Source: Archilochus colubris (lineage: Eukaryota > Chordata > Aves > Apodiformes > Trochilidae). From it: a stretch of DNA of 64,000 nt. Both the position numbers and the translations under genes were made by a program. The notes beneath the pieces were generated by a model. The model worked only from the letters and a program-made list of their open reading frames with translations, did not search any database and had not been told where the DNA came from. The stretch's first letter is position 1, and each line of letters opens with the position of its first letter. Positions 48,121 through 61,100 of the stretch are shown here, one piece after another. The stretch spans positions 9,856,519-9,920,518 of the forward strand of contig CM041090.1 in NCBI GenBank assembly GCA_023079485.1, read 5' to 3'.

Positions 48121-50993
48121 AGTTCCACAAAAACCATTGTGCAAAGCCTGGAAAAAACGGGCTGCTAAACTGTTTGATAAAGAGCTTTGTCAGCCAGGTG
48201 CAGGCAGCAGCTGGTGTTGTGAGCAGGGGCCTGAGTTAAAATCAGGAGGTCTGGAAGGGAGCTGATATTCTGGTTCCATGAGCCAGCTAATCAGAGGTCA
48301 CATATCCTGGAACAGACAGGCTCTTGAGGACCCCTTCAAATTAATTTCCCAAAATGTCCAGGATAATTCTTTGCAGAGGAATTAATGTTTACACATATCA
48401 GTGGAAAAGCTCTGCTAATTTCAACACTTGTGGGAATTCCACCAAAAATATTTCTAGAAAAGGTGAAGTACAGTGGATTTCACACCCCAGGCCTTTTGGC
48501 AGGGGTAGGTCAGAGGAATGTAAGCTTAGTTATAGGGCAGAATTTGATGAACTGTTGTGATTGGCCTCACTTCCAAGTCCATCAGTGGTGTCCTGCAGTC
48601 CCCAGCCTTCCTGTTCCAGTCAGTCTCTTGCTCTCACTGGTGTCCTAAAGGTTCTTGTGCAATTCAATGAGAGAACTCAACCTGGACTTCCCAGTTCTCT
48701 TCCAGGTGCAAGGTGCTGTGCAGACTTTTCCTAGCTCCTCGTTTCTCCAGGAGAGGAAAACACCATTGCTATACTTAGTAGGTAAGTGCTAAATGTCAGA
48801 AGCACAGTTCTTCTAATCCCTCATCTATTCATTACTATATTCTCAAAGATAATTAAATTACTGCTGTGGCACTCCCCAAGATCTGTATTCTCCCCTGCTA
48901 TGGCCACTTGAAGATCCTGAGCTCGTGGCATCCTTGCTGGTCAGTGTGCTCAGGATACATCTGCCCCACAGATAAAGCACTGTGATTTTTCCAAAACTCA
49001 ACAGCCATATTGATCAAATCCTACTTTTCAGGCTAGACCATTAATCCTGGTGGTGAAAAATTTTGATCTGGAGTCCTCTTTAGCCTCAGTTCAGATGGAA
49101 AGCACTCTACATCCATAGCTGTAGCACAAGCTATGCTAACTCCTCTGGTAGGTTGACGTAATGCTGTGTAAGCATTCAAACCAGTTTGCTAATGCATCCC
49201 TTGCAGTGTTTTTCAGAGTTCATGAGCCTCCCACACTGGAGAAATGCACTGTGGAAGTCTCCATAGCCAGGTAGGAACATGAAGCAGTACAGCTCTGGAA
49301 AACATTACAAATAACTGAACAGGACATTTTTATTGCTTTCAGATGGAGATGCACACATTTTCTATGCCTTATCCTGGGAGAGCAGGAAATATTAACTGAT
49401 TTGTTTATACATTTTAGCCTTCAAACACCACAAGATCATTATAAGCATCAGAAATGCCTTCTCCTTCAACAATAAATATAAATTTTAATTGTTACTGGAG
49501 GGTGGTGTGTGTGCCCATGTTATGGGCTCTTCTAGGAAGGCCTCACTACAACTTTGCCTTAAAGTGTGCTGCCCTGAAACACAGAAATAATATTTAAACC
49601 TCATAAAATCCAAGGTTTACAGGAACCTTAGGAAAAAAATAAAGCAAAGCAAACAGGAATTGCAGTTCATGGTCTTTACTAAGACCACAAGACTGAAATT
49701 AATATGAATAATTTATAGAACAGTTTGCATATGAAATAAGTGCTAAAACAACTATTTCGGAGCTATTTGTATATTACTGCAATTTTAGAGTGATTAAATA
49801 TTCTCATCAACTCCTAAACATGCAGTGTGCAGACTGGGGAGGCCAAATCTGTTTCAAATACAAAAAAAACCTGAGTAAAATGAAGTCTTGGCAGAGGCTG
49901 GAACAAATTCTGAACATACAGCAGTGAGAGAGGGCACTCCTGGGAGACCCACAGCACATAAACCACAGCAAACAGGAACTTAGGGAACAAATCCAAATTC
50001 TGACATGAATATTACTACAAATAAAAGTGACCCTTTGTTTTAATTACCAAACCTAAGGGCCTCGAGTGTAGCAATAGTTGCTGTGCAGCAAGACCCCAAA
50101 AAAGCCAAAGCCATTATCTGTCTTCCAAACAAGAACCTAATAAACAAAACCCAAAAATGTACAAATCAGTCACTGAATACAAAAAATCTTCAGGCTAAGA
50201 TTTTGTTCATATTAATTTGACTGATCTTCCCCACATTTTTGTTTCTTATCTTCTTACCTGTGCTGTCTTTCCGGAAAAGGAGGAACCCAGAATTAACTGT
50301 TTAACATTTAGATGTCAGGTGGATGCTCTCCCATTTTCATCATTCTACTTTACCATGCTTACCAAAAGCTAGAAGTCTCAGTGGGCTCCTTTATCAGGTA
50401 GGCACCCCTGGGTGCCAGAGATTAACTGATCTCTGGGAGTAACCAGTATATAACCCTGCAGAGAGCAATGGCCCCTCATGAGAGAGGGTTTCCTGTCTAA
50501 TTTGGTTTATAAATAACGGGCCTCTGAGACTTGATGTCAATGATCCCAAAATTAGTTTTCTCTCTTACACACTGAACCTGTCTGAATTGTGGAAGAGTTT
50601 ATTTTTAGGGGGAGAAATGCCTTCAAAACATCCTTGGCTATATATTCACATCTCACCTTGCAGTAATTCCTCACTCCTGGAGCAGATGCTTGACCAACTT
50701 TCTCACAGAACAAGCCTCCTTTTCAATAGTTGCAATACATCCAACAACATACACCTGGCAACAACCTGTACCTGAATAAGTCAGCATCTGCAGCACCTGT
50801 TTGCTGGCCCCTACCTGTGGGAACTGGGCAGGAGTCCATACATGAAGTTCAGGTTAAGACTGAAGAAGGGATCTGGGAATAAAAGGGGGACAATGCAACC
50901 AAGTAAGGTGGGAGTCAGGATATTAGTCATGGATTTGTAGGTTAAAATCTTGCCCCATACTTCTGCTAGATCATAGAAATATAAACTGCAATA

Positions 50994-51015
50994 TGCCTGC
51001 CTGCCTGCCTGCCTG
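50994..51015. repeat. (TGCC)5 microsatellite
   Basis: Five TGCC units in tandem. About 100 bp to the right, a 13-bp unit GGGATGATGAGAT is repeated twice (51,118-51,143, one mismatch). Confidence 0.9.
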
Positions 51016-52561
51016 GGGATACTTGTGCTAAGTTCTGCTCTGAGCTCCAGCAATGTTGTACCTGTGGTGAGACAACACCAATGCTGTTTAATCTCATTAA
51101 CAATGTCTCTGCAGGGTGGGATGATGAGATGGGATGATGAGACTTTTTGAGAAAGCCCTTTCATCTTGCTGAGCTTCATTACACTTTGGGAAAAGCTAGA
51201 AGACGGAACCTGGGTATATAAACAAAACCTTCTCTAGTAGTTGTGAGCAAAGATAAAGCACATCTGGGTAGTGCTGAACCAGTGTTGAGACAATTCCTTT
51301 TCACAGACCTGACCCTGTGATGGGTCACTCATTTTTGCTGGAATTTTTGTCTCAGTATATTGACAGAGATTTATGATCACTCGAGTTCTTCTAAAAAAAA
51401 CCAGTTCTTACCAGAAGCAGCATTGTAACTGCACACCTGTACACATTCCATACCCAGTCAAAACTTCCAAGAGGACTTCCTGAAATTTCAGACACTTCTG
51501 GCAGGTAAATTGCCCATCTCTTTCAGTTTTATTTGATTTATACTCATTTAAGTTTTATAATTTAATACCTTCTGTTTTATACTAAAGCATGACCTAGAAT
51601 ATAACTCTGTAAGGAAGAGATATGAGAAGTGATGTGACAAGGAGAAATCATGCCAGGCCCACATCACAGTAACAGGGCATTAGTGTCTTTTTCTTTCCAG
51701 TTTCATTTTTCCTTTTCTTTGACAGACAAATCAAGAAAAGTGGAGACTGTAGAGCTAAAAGCTTTTGGCATATTAGTCTGAATGAAGAAAGAGAATGACC
51801 TTCCAGCTGTGAGCTGTGAGGGTCACAGTCCATTTGATGTGTACAGATGGTGTTTCCTCTTCTTCCCCTTGGTCAGAGGACACTTTTGTGGAGCAGTGAA
51901 TTCTCCAAGTTTCATTGCTCGTGATGTTCTTTATCTATAGACACCTTTTATTCTGCTGGCAGTTGTCCTGCTTTGGAAAGTTTTCTGAACAAAAAAAAAA
52001 ACCTCTACTCACAGTCTACCTGTTAAGACACATCAAAAACTGTGAGAAATTATTATTGCTTCTGGACAGAACCATCACTTCAAAGTGGAGGAAATGGCTG
52101 CTTCAGGGAACAGCTGGTGGCATGGTCTCCACTGCTGACATGCACTGATCAGCTACCTGATCTGCAACACTTCCATGAGGAAAATATGATGTCAGGTTTG
52201 TAGATACCTGTCCTGAATGGAATGTGTGTGTGCATAACCATGAGAACGGGAAGATTCTCTTTTATCTCCTCACTGCTGACAGATCCATCTGTAGGAAGGC
52301 TGCGGGCTTAACTCTGCAAGATAGTGTTTCTCTTCCTTTCCCTGCTTAGCTCCATCTTTTCTCCAGCATGGAACACTCATTTTTTGCAAATTCTTTCAAT
52401 TCTCTGGCAGTCCAGTGAGACAGCTTTATATTAATGTACCAAAGCTGAGCCAAATGGCTTTGTATTTATTGCTGCCCAACAGCATGTGGCCTCTGTTGTG
52501 ATTTGATGGAACAGTGCTGAGTTTTTTTTTTAAACTTGTTATTGAGAAGGATGAACAAATA

Positions 52562-52610
52562 GATAATAATTAATATAATAATAATAATAAAAACATATAA
52601 ATATATGTAA
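52562..52610. repeat. (ATA)n-rich simple repeat
   Basis: An interrupted ATA/TAA trinucleotide tract grading into ATATAA-rich sequence, just left of a CR1 tail. Confidence 0.85.
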
Positions 52611-52638
52611 AACCTGTTTTCAGTGGTAACTAGTCTGG

Positions 52639-52722
52639 TAACTGCAGCAGTAGTGGATCAAGGGTTGGACTCGATGATCTCTGAGGTCCCTTCCAACCCA
52701 GCCAATTCTATGATTCTATGAT
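52639..52722 (+). mobile_element. CR1: CR1 LINE 3' tail
   Basis: It reads GTGGATCAAGGGTTGGACTC through CCAATTCTATGATTCTATGA. It is an 84-bp, extremely 5'-truncated copy of the same subfamily as 26.6 kb (sense on the plus strand). Confidence 0.93.
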
Positions 52723-53309
52723 CTGAGTGCCTGAGAGTCCCTTGTGGCAGAGCCAACTCAGGAAAAGAATCCAGAGATATTCCCAGCAACTGATGGAGTT
52801 GGCTCCTGCAGAACACTTGGGGAGATGAAGACAAAGAGCAGAAGCCTCTCTCCAAGACATTTAAGAGAAGAGCACAAGGAAGGAAGAAGGGATGGAGTTT
52901 TCCACCATCCTGGCTTTAAAGGGTAGGGCAGGAAATGGGAGGGAACACTGATCCCTCTGTTCTGCCCCCTGGAGCCTTTGGGGTGCTAAACAACACTGTC
53001 TCTCTATGTCCTTGTATTGATTCCATAAAATTATCCTGTGCCTTCTCAAACCACGACACATTCCATAAGTGAACCAGCAGTGGTGTCCAGTGGAATGGAC
53101 ACCTAGGGAATAAACAGAGTGGAACATTTCCCACTCAGCTCTGGGCAACGGGCAGTTGCTCACACATTAGGAAATACTAAAGACCAGAGTTTTCCTCAAG
53201 CATTGCCTCTTGGCAGCTATCACTAAAAAATACAGCCAGCTCAATTCAGGTACTAAAAACCTTGCCATTTTCCCCTGCAGACTCATTTTTTGAGATCAGC
53301 CCAAACTTC

Positions 53310-53781
53310 TGTTGGGGTTTAACCCAGCAGGCAGCTAAAACAACACAGCCACTCTCTCACTCCTCTGCTAGTGGGATGGGGGAAAGAACTGGAAAAAAAA
53401 AAAAAGAAAAAAACCCCCATGGGTTGAGATAAAGATAGTTTAATAGGACAGAAAAGGAAGAATAAGATAATAACAACAATAACAATAACAGAATATACAA
53501 AACAAGTGATGCACAGTGGCAACCCCTGGCCAACTCCCCCCAGTTTATATACTGAGCATGATGTCATATGGTATGGACCCTTTAGATAATTTGGGTCAGC
53601 TGTCCTGGCTGTGCCCCCTGCCAGCTTCTTGCTGCAGGGCATTAGAAGATGAAAAGTCCTTGAGTAGTGACAGCAGGAAATAAAACAACAGTGTGTTTTC
53701 AACATGGTTCTCATACTAATCCAAAGCACTGTACCAGCTACTAGGAAGAAAATTAACTGTACTGCAGCCAAAACCAGGACA
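53310..53781 (-). mobile_element. Solo LTR of an avian endogenous retrovirus (ERVL-like)
   Basis: On the minus strand the element begins TGTCCTGGTTTTGGCTGCAG and ends GGGTTAAACCCCAACA, so it has TG...CA ends over 472 bp. It is flanked by a perfect 5-bp duplication, ACTTC, at 53,305-53,309 and 53,782-53,786. The body contains A-rich and AATAAC-rich stretches and the segment GAGCATGATGTCATATGGTA (plus strand), which I recall from a common bird LTR family. No gag, pol or env sequence is present, so this is a solo LTR. The open frame of 160 codons inside it is not a gene. Confidence 0.85.
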
Positions 53782-55710
53782 ACTTCCATGCCCACCTTCA
53801 CAAGCTGTGAAAGCTTTTTACATCATATAGTATTGTTTTCCTTATCTGGGAAATATATTGCAAAGCTCTTGTGTAGTCCTGCACCACTGCACAGCAGCTC
53901 TTGGGTAGGGGGGTGTGCATTAGGAAGTATTCTGAAGCCCAGAGAAATGGAAATGCAGTAAATTGGGTTGAGTATTAAAAGATGCCTACAGGGGAATGTT
54001 ACAAGATCATTTACATGTAATGTCCATTTTTTGTATTTTCCAACAGTTACAAACCCATTATTATCATTTTGTTAGCATTGGGAATGCACAACTTGCACAG
54101 TTCTTGTGTGACACTGCTTCCCAAAACCCCTGTTACAGATACACACAAACACACACATCCTCTGCAGGTTTTTTTGCTAAGGCTCACACCACCTGAACAG
54201 TATTACAGAAGCCAATGTTTCCAGGCAATATGCTACTTACAGTTTCCTACAGGCAAATGTTAAATCTGAAAGTCCATTGAGAATAGTTACAGAGATGTTT
54301 TCTGCATCAGTATGTGACCCTCTGCTACTGACTAGTGCTTGTGAGAAATTAATTAGCCATTCTTTCAGTGGTGAAAGAATGTGTGATCCTGTGTGAAGGA
54401 GGAAAAAAAGAACTGAAAACTACTCATATCAAACAGCAAGGAACCAAGAGGAGTGTTAACATTGGAGTGCTGATAGCTAAGACACGTATGAAACTCTGTC
54501 AGATTCATTTCTTCAGAATTTTTCTAGGCTCACTGATGGTGCCAGAAAGTTAAACTATCTTTGCTAAAGCTCTGGGGTGAATATCAATGTAGAAGTAAGT
54601 CATGAAAAAAAATCCCTCCTCCTCTGCATGATCTGGCAAAGAAAGGAGAAGCAGCATGTAGTTGGAGATGGCTCTGATTCAGGAAAGAGGAAAAAAACTG
54701 CATCCCTTTGCATAGCCTTAACTTTGAGTAATTTCCTGCATCAAAAGGTAAAGAAAACCTTTGTGATCTATAGGGTTGCCAGGGTAGCATGAGCACTGCA
54801 GTGTTAGGGGACAGTAGGACTGTGGGGACACCAAATATGGTGGTGGTGAGCGTGAGATCCAGAACCATGAATCAGTCCACATATAATCACAAGCTATTTT
54901 TATTTTTAAATTGTTTTGATGTTCTTGCTTGGTCTTCTCACTTTAGATCTCTCCCTGTGCCAAAGCTGCCCCATTAACAGAACACTCATCCATGCAATAG
55001 CTGCCAGATGTACTCAACAAGTAGTCCTGACTTTGTGTACCATCTGCTGTCAAGAAGGGATGCAGAGAGCTGCTTCCTTTGCCTCCTTCTGTCACCATGG
55101 TCTCATCAGTGTCTCCAGCTGATGTCCATCCAACAAATCTCTGCATCTTTCCTCTGGAGGGGACGACCCCTGCATCCCACTCCCTGCACTGGGAGCTCTC
55201 TTCACAACCCTCATGACTCAAATCCCATTGCATCCATTTTTCCCAGCCTTCTTTGCCCTCTTCCTTGGCCATGCTGCTGGCAGAAACTGCTCTAGAGCTT
55301 GGTAGCTGCAGTGGGATTAAGTTATTTTGTCCTGTCCTTTTCTGTGTACTGAGAAGCTGTGAGCCAATTCTGGATCCAAGACTAGCCTGCCAGCTTTTGC
55401 ACATTTGCAGATACAGTTGATAGAAACTAAGTACATTTGAGATGATTTCAAGTTATCTTCTGAGAGACTGATATCCCCTAAAGGTGGTTCTAATAGTATC
55501 AATTAGTTTCTAAAACTTCCTAAGATTACTATGGTCACAAATTAATTTTCAATATGACCAGGCAACAGACTAAAAAAAGAAAAGGGGGGGGGTTGGAACA
55601 AGTCTTGTGCTCCCTGACCTAAAGTCAAAGCCACTGAGGAGTATGAGTGGATAATGGTTTGAGTTGCTTCTCCCACGTGTTTCATTGCTCCCCTCACCAT
55701 AATTCTACAC

Positions 55711-55716
55711 TTTATT
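55711..55716 (-). terminator. Candidate polyadenylation signal downstream of the sulfotransferase
   Basis: AATAAA on the minus strand, about 1.0 kb past the stop codon at 56,737. It is the first canonical hexamer I noticed, and an ATTAAA variant lies nearer, at about 56,224. Which one is used, if either, cannot be told. Confidence 0.25.
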
Positions 55717-56630
55717 TAGCCCATGAGGTGAGAAATCAGCAGGTAGAACATGTATTACCTGAGGTTACCCAGCTCCACACATTAAGTGCCATGTCAGGTA
55801 AGTCCCAAGGGCTCCTGGGTTCCATCAGGCACAAATGGGGAAAGCCCAAACATTTTTCCCACTGTGCTGACTGCCCAGTCTGCTGACTGGGTGCTTAAGT
55901 GCTTTTGAAGAACAGACAAGAGTCACCATTCCACTGAGATTACAGATCCTTCACCACCCCAGCTGTACAGTTTAGAAGGTACCTCTAACTACTTCTCTAA
56001 AAAAAAGATCCATTTTTCACACCATCCCACTTAAATTAGATGTTAATGCTCACAAAGGTGGTGAAGAGTTTGGAAAGTCACCAGGAACACCAGACTGGCT
56101 CATAAAAAGATTTCGTAGAAATACAAGGGAAAGTCTGTCTGGATTGCTGCAAACTACACTGCTTGAAGGATGAGGCTAGAGGGCTGTGCTGAAAGCACTG
56201 CCAGAGGGGAATATAATCAGACATTTAATTCTGCATCATGCAGCTTCAATAATCTGAAGTTATTTTCTCCTTTCCTACAGGATTCATGATTGAGGCTCTT
56301 GTAGAAAAAGAGTACTTTAACTCTAAAGTAGATTATCTATTGCTCTGTAGGTCTTTTGCTAATAAAAAAAAATTAATCATTCGTATTTAAAAATAGTTTT
56401 CTAAAAATGCTACTTGGGAAAAACATTCTTAATCCTTCCCCCATCTATTACCAACAGTCCAAAATCTATCATCTATAAAATAGTCTTCATGAAGCAAACA
56501 TGTGCCACTAATGATCAACAGGAAGACAATAATTTCATACAGGTAGAGTACAACAGATCATGGCAGGGATTTGTTCTAAGAATCCTTAGGCTGGTAAACC
56601 ACGCCTCAAACACCAGTAAAATCTCAGCAG

Positions 56631-56648
56631 CAGTCAGTCAGTCAGTCA
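56631..56648. repeat. (CAGT)n microsatellite
   Basis: Four and a half CAGT units in the 3'-flanking or 3'-UTR region of the sulfotransferase gene. Confidence 0.85.
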
Positions 56649-56736
56649 TCAAACCCACCTATCAAGTGCCTGTGAAGACAAGTTCAGGCCATTTTGTACA
56701 AATGCAACTGTTCCTTGTTTAACCTACATTAGTCAT

Positions 56737-57578
56737 TCAGGAGAAATAATCCTCGTATTTCATTGTATAGTTAAACAGGAAAAAATCCATTTGATACAAT
56801 TTTTTGATCTTCTCAATTTGTTCAGAGTTCAGTTGTCTGAGATACTCCAAGGTGATGTCCCCATTGGTTCTTTTCTCTGCACCATACCTCTTCAGGCTGG
56901 GGTAGTGCAGGTTCTCTGGTGCTCCAATGACCCTCAGAACGTGTTCAGAATCTAACCCAAGAGTTTCATACTTACCCAGAATATCATAGTGAATGTTGCA
57001 AGGATCACAGAGGAGAAACATGGGTTTCCAGTGAATGTCAAGAGTATTTGGTGGTTTTGCAATAATGAAGCTGACAAACTCCTGGAAACTGACTTTTTCA
57101 GAAGAATTCTTGTTTTTCCTGAACATTGCCCTGATCTCATTAGCAACAGTGATACTGTAGAAAGGCTCAGAATGCAGAAGTTTGTCTCTGTAAGCTGAAA
57201 CCAGCCGTTCCAAGGGGTGTCTGGTGAACATCACTTTGGTGTAATTGTTAAGAAATTCCTTTTGGATGGCAGGAGGGTAAGACACCAGCTTTTTGATCAG
57301 TGAGGTCTGGTGGATGTGGTCATGCTCTATTTCAGAAGCTTCTGCATTCAGATCTGCTTGGAGGAGGAAAATAGTTCTCTTCCAGTTGGAGCAGCCTACC
57401 TTGGGCACCTCACAGTAGATAAATCTATGTCTGTGCTCCACAAAGAGTTGGTTTCCCACGTGAGAATCCAATTTTGTTCTTAATTTCAGAAGGTTGTTCT
57501 TCAGGCAGAGAGAAGCCAGTGTGCTTTTGCGATCATTTTGGATTGCCAGCCAATCCTCAGTGGGATTAGGAAATGCAC
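56737..57578 (-). CDS. Sulfotransferase coding exon 2 (whole catalytic domain)
   Basis: This exon carries residues 32-311 in a single uninterrupted frame, which starts GAFPNPTEDWLAIQNDRKST and ends at TGA. The open frame extends 10 bases further left in the transcript through the splice acceptor without an ATG, so this is an internal start from a splice, not a translation start. The catalytic domain looks intact, with both PAPS-binding motifs present. Confidence 0.95.
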
Positions 57579-58169
57579 CTGCAGCCAAGGAAGAAATTTA
57601 AGTCATTAGTGTGAAATAGACTTACAGAAATCTATTTGGTTTTTTGTTGTTGATAATGTTTTGGGGTTTGGGTTTTTTTCGGGGGGTGGCAGTCACAGTA
57701 CTCAATCTATCTCCCTGCATACAAAAAAAGAAACGTGCTAAAATCATTTTTTTGTTTACTGTCACCAGACTCCACTATAGCAAACACGCAATAAACCATC
57801 CTGCTTACTGAAAAGTTTGTTAAAATGACAACAAACGTTTGTTTGTGAGCAATAACACTTTAAGCAAGATGGATGCTTTAACACTTGTAATGCCAGCAGT
57901 TTTTTTTAGTGCTCTCCCTCTCATACACAGCTACCATAACTATCACAGTGACAGGGGCTTGGATATTTTCATGGTATTTTTTTATCACTCCACAGTTACT
58001 TCCTAACATATTTGGAAAAGGTGTCCCTGGTTCTAGAAAACTTTAAGTCTTCCTGTAAGTAAATTATTTACTTACCTGTGAGGTTTTTTTGTCTCTTACA
58101 GAAAAACCCAAAAAGAAATATTCCAAAAACAAAATTTGGCAGAAGGAAAACTAACACTTTCTGGTTCAT
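56737..58169 (-). CDS. Golgi carbohydrate sulfotransferase, HNK-1/GalNAc-4 family (CHST8/CHST9-like)
   Basis: A type II Golgi enzyme that should transfer sulfate from PAPS to a glycan. It has two coding exons, 58,169-58,076 and 57,578-56,737 (stop TGA at 56,739-56,737), with donor CACAG|GTAAGT and acceptor TTGGCTGCAG|GTGC, giving 311 residues. Residues 5-24 are a hydrophobic signal anchor. PKVGCSNWKR (90-99) is the 5'-phosphosulfate-binding loop and TRHPLERLVSAYRDK (150-164) the 3'-phosphate-binding motif. DIHW, CDPCNIHYDILGKYETL and the C-terminal FLFNYTMKYEDYFS also fit the family. A sequon, NLT, lies at 29-31. DIHW and LGKYE favour CHST8/9 over CHST10 or CHST14, but length (human CHST8/9 exceed 420) and stem are much shorter. 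It may be a separate paralogue. The acceptor substrate is unknown. Confidence 0.92.
57579..58075 (-). other. Sulfotransferase intron
   Basis: This is a 497-bp GT/AG intron. It includes G-rich stretches near 57,661-57,690 (plus strand) and nothing else recognisable. Confidence 0.85.
58076..58169 (-). CDS. Sulfotransferase coding exon 1 (signal anchor)
   Basis: 94 nt encode MNQKVLVFLLPNFVFGIFLF then GFFCKRQKNLT, ending in phase 1 before GTAAGT. This is a short cytosolic tail, one membrane segment and the start of the stem. An in-frame TAG about 33 bases upstream of the ATG supports this start. The split Gly codon (G|GT) joins correctly to the second exon. The exon is too short to stand out as an open frame and was found from its splice partner. 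Confidence 0.85.
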
Positions 58170-61100
58170 ATTATTACCACAGGAAGGAGGATGATGGAAT
58201 CTCTAAAGTGGAAATCTGCTTTTCTGTCAATAAGGAAAGACAAGACAAGTTAGATTTTGTATGACTGATATAACAAAGATAACATGGTATTCTGATGCAG
58301 AATTTATGATAGCAGAAAGATCTTTCAAGTCCTATAAATACAGGGCTTGAATTTAATAAGTTAAAGTTACTAAGTAAAAATTCTCCTATGTAAAAGACTC
58401 ACCACAATTATGCTGTTAAACCAGACTAATAATAACATGACCATTTCAAAGTATTACAAAATTCCCCTCTTTCTCAGAACAATGAACTGTTTATGGGCAA
58501 ATACTCCACCATTTAAAGGTGGTGTTCCTGCCAAGCACAATCTCTGTCCCTTCATGTTGTGTAACAATAACCTCATTTAGGATTACAGGGATGTTTTTTT
58601 TTTAAATAACTTTACTAGTTGGAGTCTGGGAGTATAAAGTTTTCTGTAACCTGCAACACCTGCAACAGGCTTATCTGCAAGCTTATGAAGCATTTGGGAT
58701 GAGATTCTTTGCCCTGGAGCCTTCCACTTTGTACAAATAAATACATATTCATTGCAGGAGAAACTTTCCTACATTCCAGCAGAGAATCCTAACTACTGAC
58801 AGTAGAGGAATTCTCTCATTCTCTCTCTCCCAAAAATGATGCTGCAGTGTATATACATTTGTTTCTGTTGATACTGCAGCATAAAAAGCCCCCAGCATGG
58901 TTCACAGGCAGGAATCATATAGAATCAGCAGAGGAAACAACAGAAGAGGAGATGCTCCATGGTTACAGATTAAAGGGGAGGAGGCCAATGCAGTCCAACA
59001 TTCAATCCTCCTCCTCTGCTCACTCATTCCATCCTCTATCTGCATCAGAGAGAGCACTCTGAACTCTTCTCTGAGAAGCTTTACTGTGTAGACCCATTAG
59101 AAAGTTCTACATCAGTGTGCTTTTAATCAAGTTTTATTTGAAGTAGCAAAATTAAGTGCAAAACTATAACCACTGGCAAACATGACATTCTATTTCTGTC
59201 CCATAAAGTCTGTACCATCAAAAAAGTAAAACTTTTTTTTTCCTCTTCTGTTCTTCAGTTTTTCCCCCTGAACCTGCTGGCAATAAAACCGTAATTGTCT
59301 GCATTTCTTGAGGATGTAACTTCAATGTTTTGTTCTGATTTGGTTTATAAAGGTACAAGTCCATTCTGGAAGTTATTTGTGGTGGATACACATAAACCCC
59401 AGCTGCCACAATGGAAACAGGAGTCCTGTGTGTTCTGAGACAGCATCAGAGGTGGCACTAGTTAAATTGCTGAAAAAGTATTGGCACACAAGGCTGCTTC
59501 CTTTCAGGGTTGATGGGTGATTTTTATGTCACACATCTCTACCAGAATATCTTCCAACTCATGCAGAAAAGAGTACCACGGATTATGAAATCTCTCCCAG
59601 TGTAGACATGACCTGAGAACTGGAGAGCAATGACTCTTCACTATCTCTGACCTGTAAATGTCATTATGAACAAATCTGCAGCCACATAAATTAACAATTT
59701 TCTTGTGTTGACATTAAACTGTTGCAATACTCATTCAGATGAGTGTTGTATTTTTACACACAGTGGCATTTAGCCAATACTTTTGCATTTTCTTGGCTGC
59801 TTAAGACCATTATAAAGGCTACAAGAAAAAAATACAGGTTGATCTTCAGTCTCTAATCTTTTTGTTCACTGCACATCCCATCAATCATCCCACCACTGTG
59901 CAATGTGTTGACTTCTATGGCATCAGAGGCTGTTTTCACAGCCAGCTCAAGTCAGTCAGTCAGTTTGTTGACCTCGTGAGGTCTGAAGTTGAGTGATCCC
60001 TTTCTATTCTTTTTCAGAAGTGGTTTGAAGACACATCTTTGAAGGCACAATAAACAATTTGCAATTCAAATAAAAATGACACTAAATAATTCTGTACAGG
60101 GACTCTTTGTTACAATATGCTTAGGTGGGCTTATTGTTATCATATCTGACCCAGGAATCAGAAAATTAACTAGATTAATCTACCCTATTTAGATACTTGT
60201 ATCATATATATTTGTTAATTAAATTACTGGTACATAATATAAGGTCTGCCATTAGACACACTTCATGATGAAACATGTCAGTGAGTCAACAGAGGGAAAT
60301 GGAAGAGATTTGCCTCCTGGAGGGGAGAAGGTGTTTATGAGTCAAACTCCTTTTCTAAGATATTTGCGTATTTGTGGAAGCAAAAGAATCCTTATTTTAA
60401 CTCAGGAGAGTGGTCAGACCATAAGGAGAGATAGAAGGAGATGCAAAGTGACAGGTTATAACTGTCTGGACCCTTTAGATAATGAAGGGATGCAGACTGG
60501 CTGAAAGAGCTAAAACATTCTATCAACAAATGAGGTCAACATGATGACTTGGTGAAGTTACCTGAAGTCTGAAGGCTTCTTCTGAAGATGGTTTCTGATG
60601 AGAGAGCCCAGTACAGAGTTCTGTGTAATGCAAGGTCTCCAACAATGAAAATCACTTAAGAGCAATCTGAGGAACAGGAGGAAAGAAAATTCTGAGACCC
60701 ATTTTGTCAGAACAGGGACAAGTCACTTGGACCTGAAAAAAAGGGGGGGGAACCCAAAAATAAAAGCCACCTTTTTGATACATTCAGTGTCACTATCTCT
60801 CTCTTTTCTTCACTTAAGTATTTTTCAAATGCTTGTACTTGTGTTGTCTATTGAATCAGTACTTGTATTTGAATTTTAACTCATCCTACCTTGAATTAAG
60901 TGTGATTTAAGGTAACTACAAAGCATTCCTTAGTCAAGGTGTGGTGAGCCAATTAACACAGCAACTCCATAATTAATAGTCTAGTTCTGCTCTAACCAAG
61001 GGGCAGCAGACTGGGCTTCTACAAGAAAGGTGGAAAGACAGTACCATAGGACTCAAAAAAAGCAGAGATGTCTTCTAATGCAAAGTAACACAATAAAGAG

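Larger units (their letters stand above)
37351..56736. other. Intergenic region between ITPKA promoter and the sulfotransferase gene
   Basis: I recognise no coding exon in this 19.4 kb. It holds CR1 copies at 42.7, 43.8, 46.7 and 52.6 kb, a solo LTR at 53.3 kb, LTR-like pieces at 38.7 and 45.7-46.15 kb, an unassigned repeat-like block at 47.2-47.8 kb, a CpG/G-rich pocket at 44.4-44.6 kb and several simple repeats. The stretches 39-42.7 kb, 48.2-52.6 kb and 53.8-56.7 kb show nothing I can name. Confidence 0.75.

Noticed and set aside
53319..53801. 160-codon minus-strand open frame
   Set aside because: It lies almost wholly within the solo LTR and encodes a low-complexity stretch of Phe/Ser. 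It is not a gene.
56952..57198. Short open frames (64-69 codons) overlapping the sulfotransferase exon
   Set aside because: They are shadows in other frames of the intact catalytic exon.
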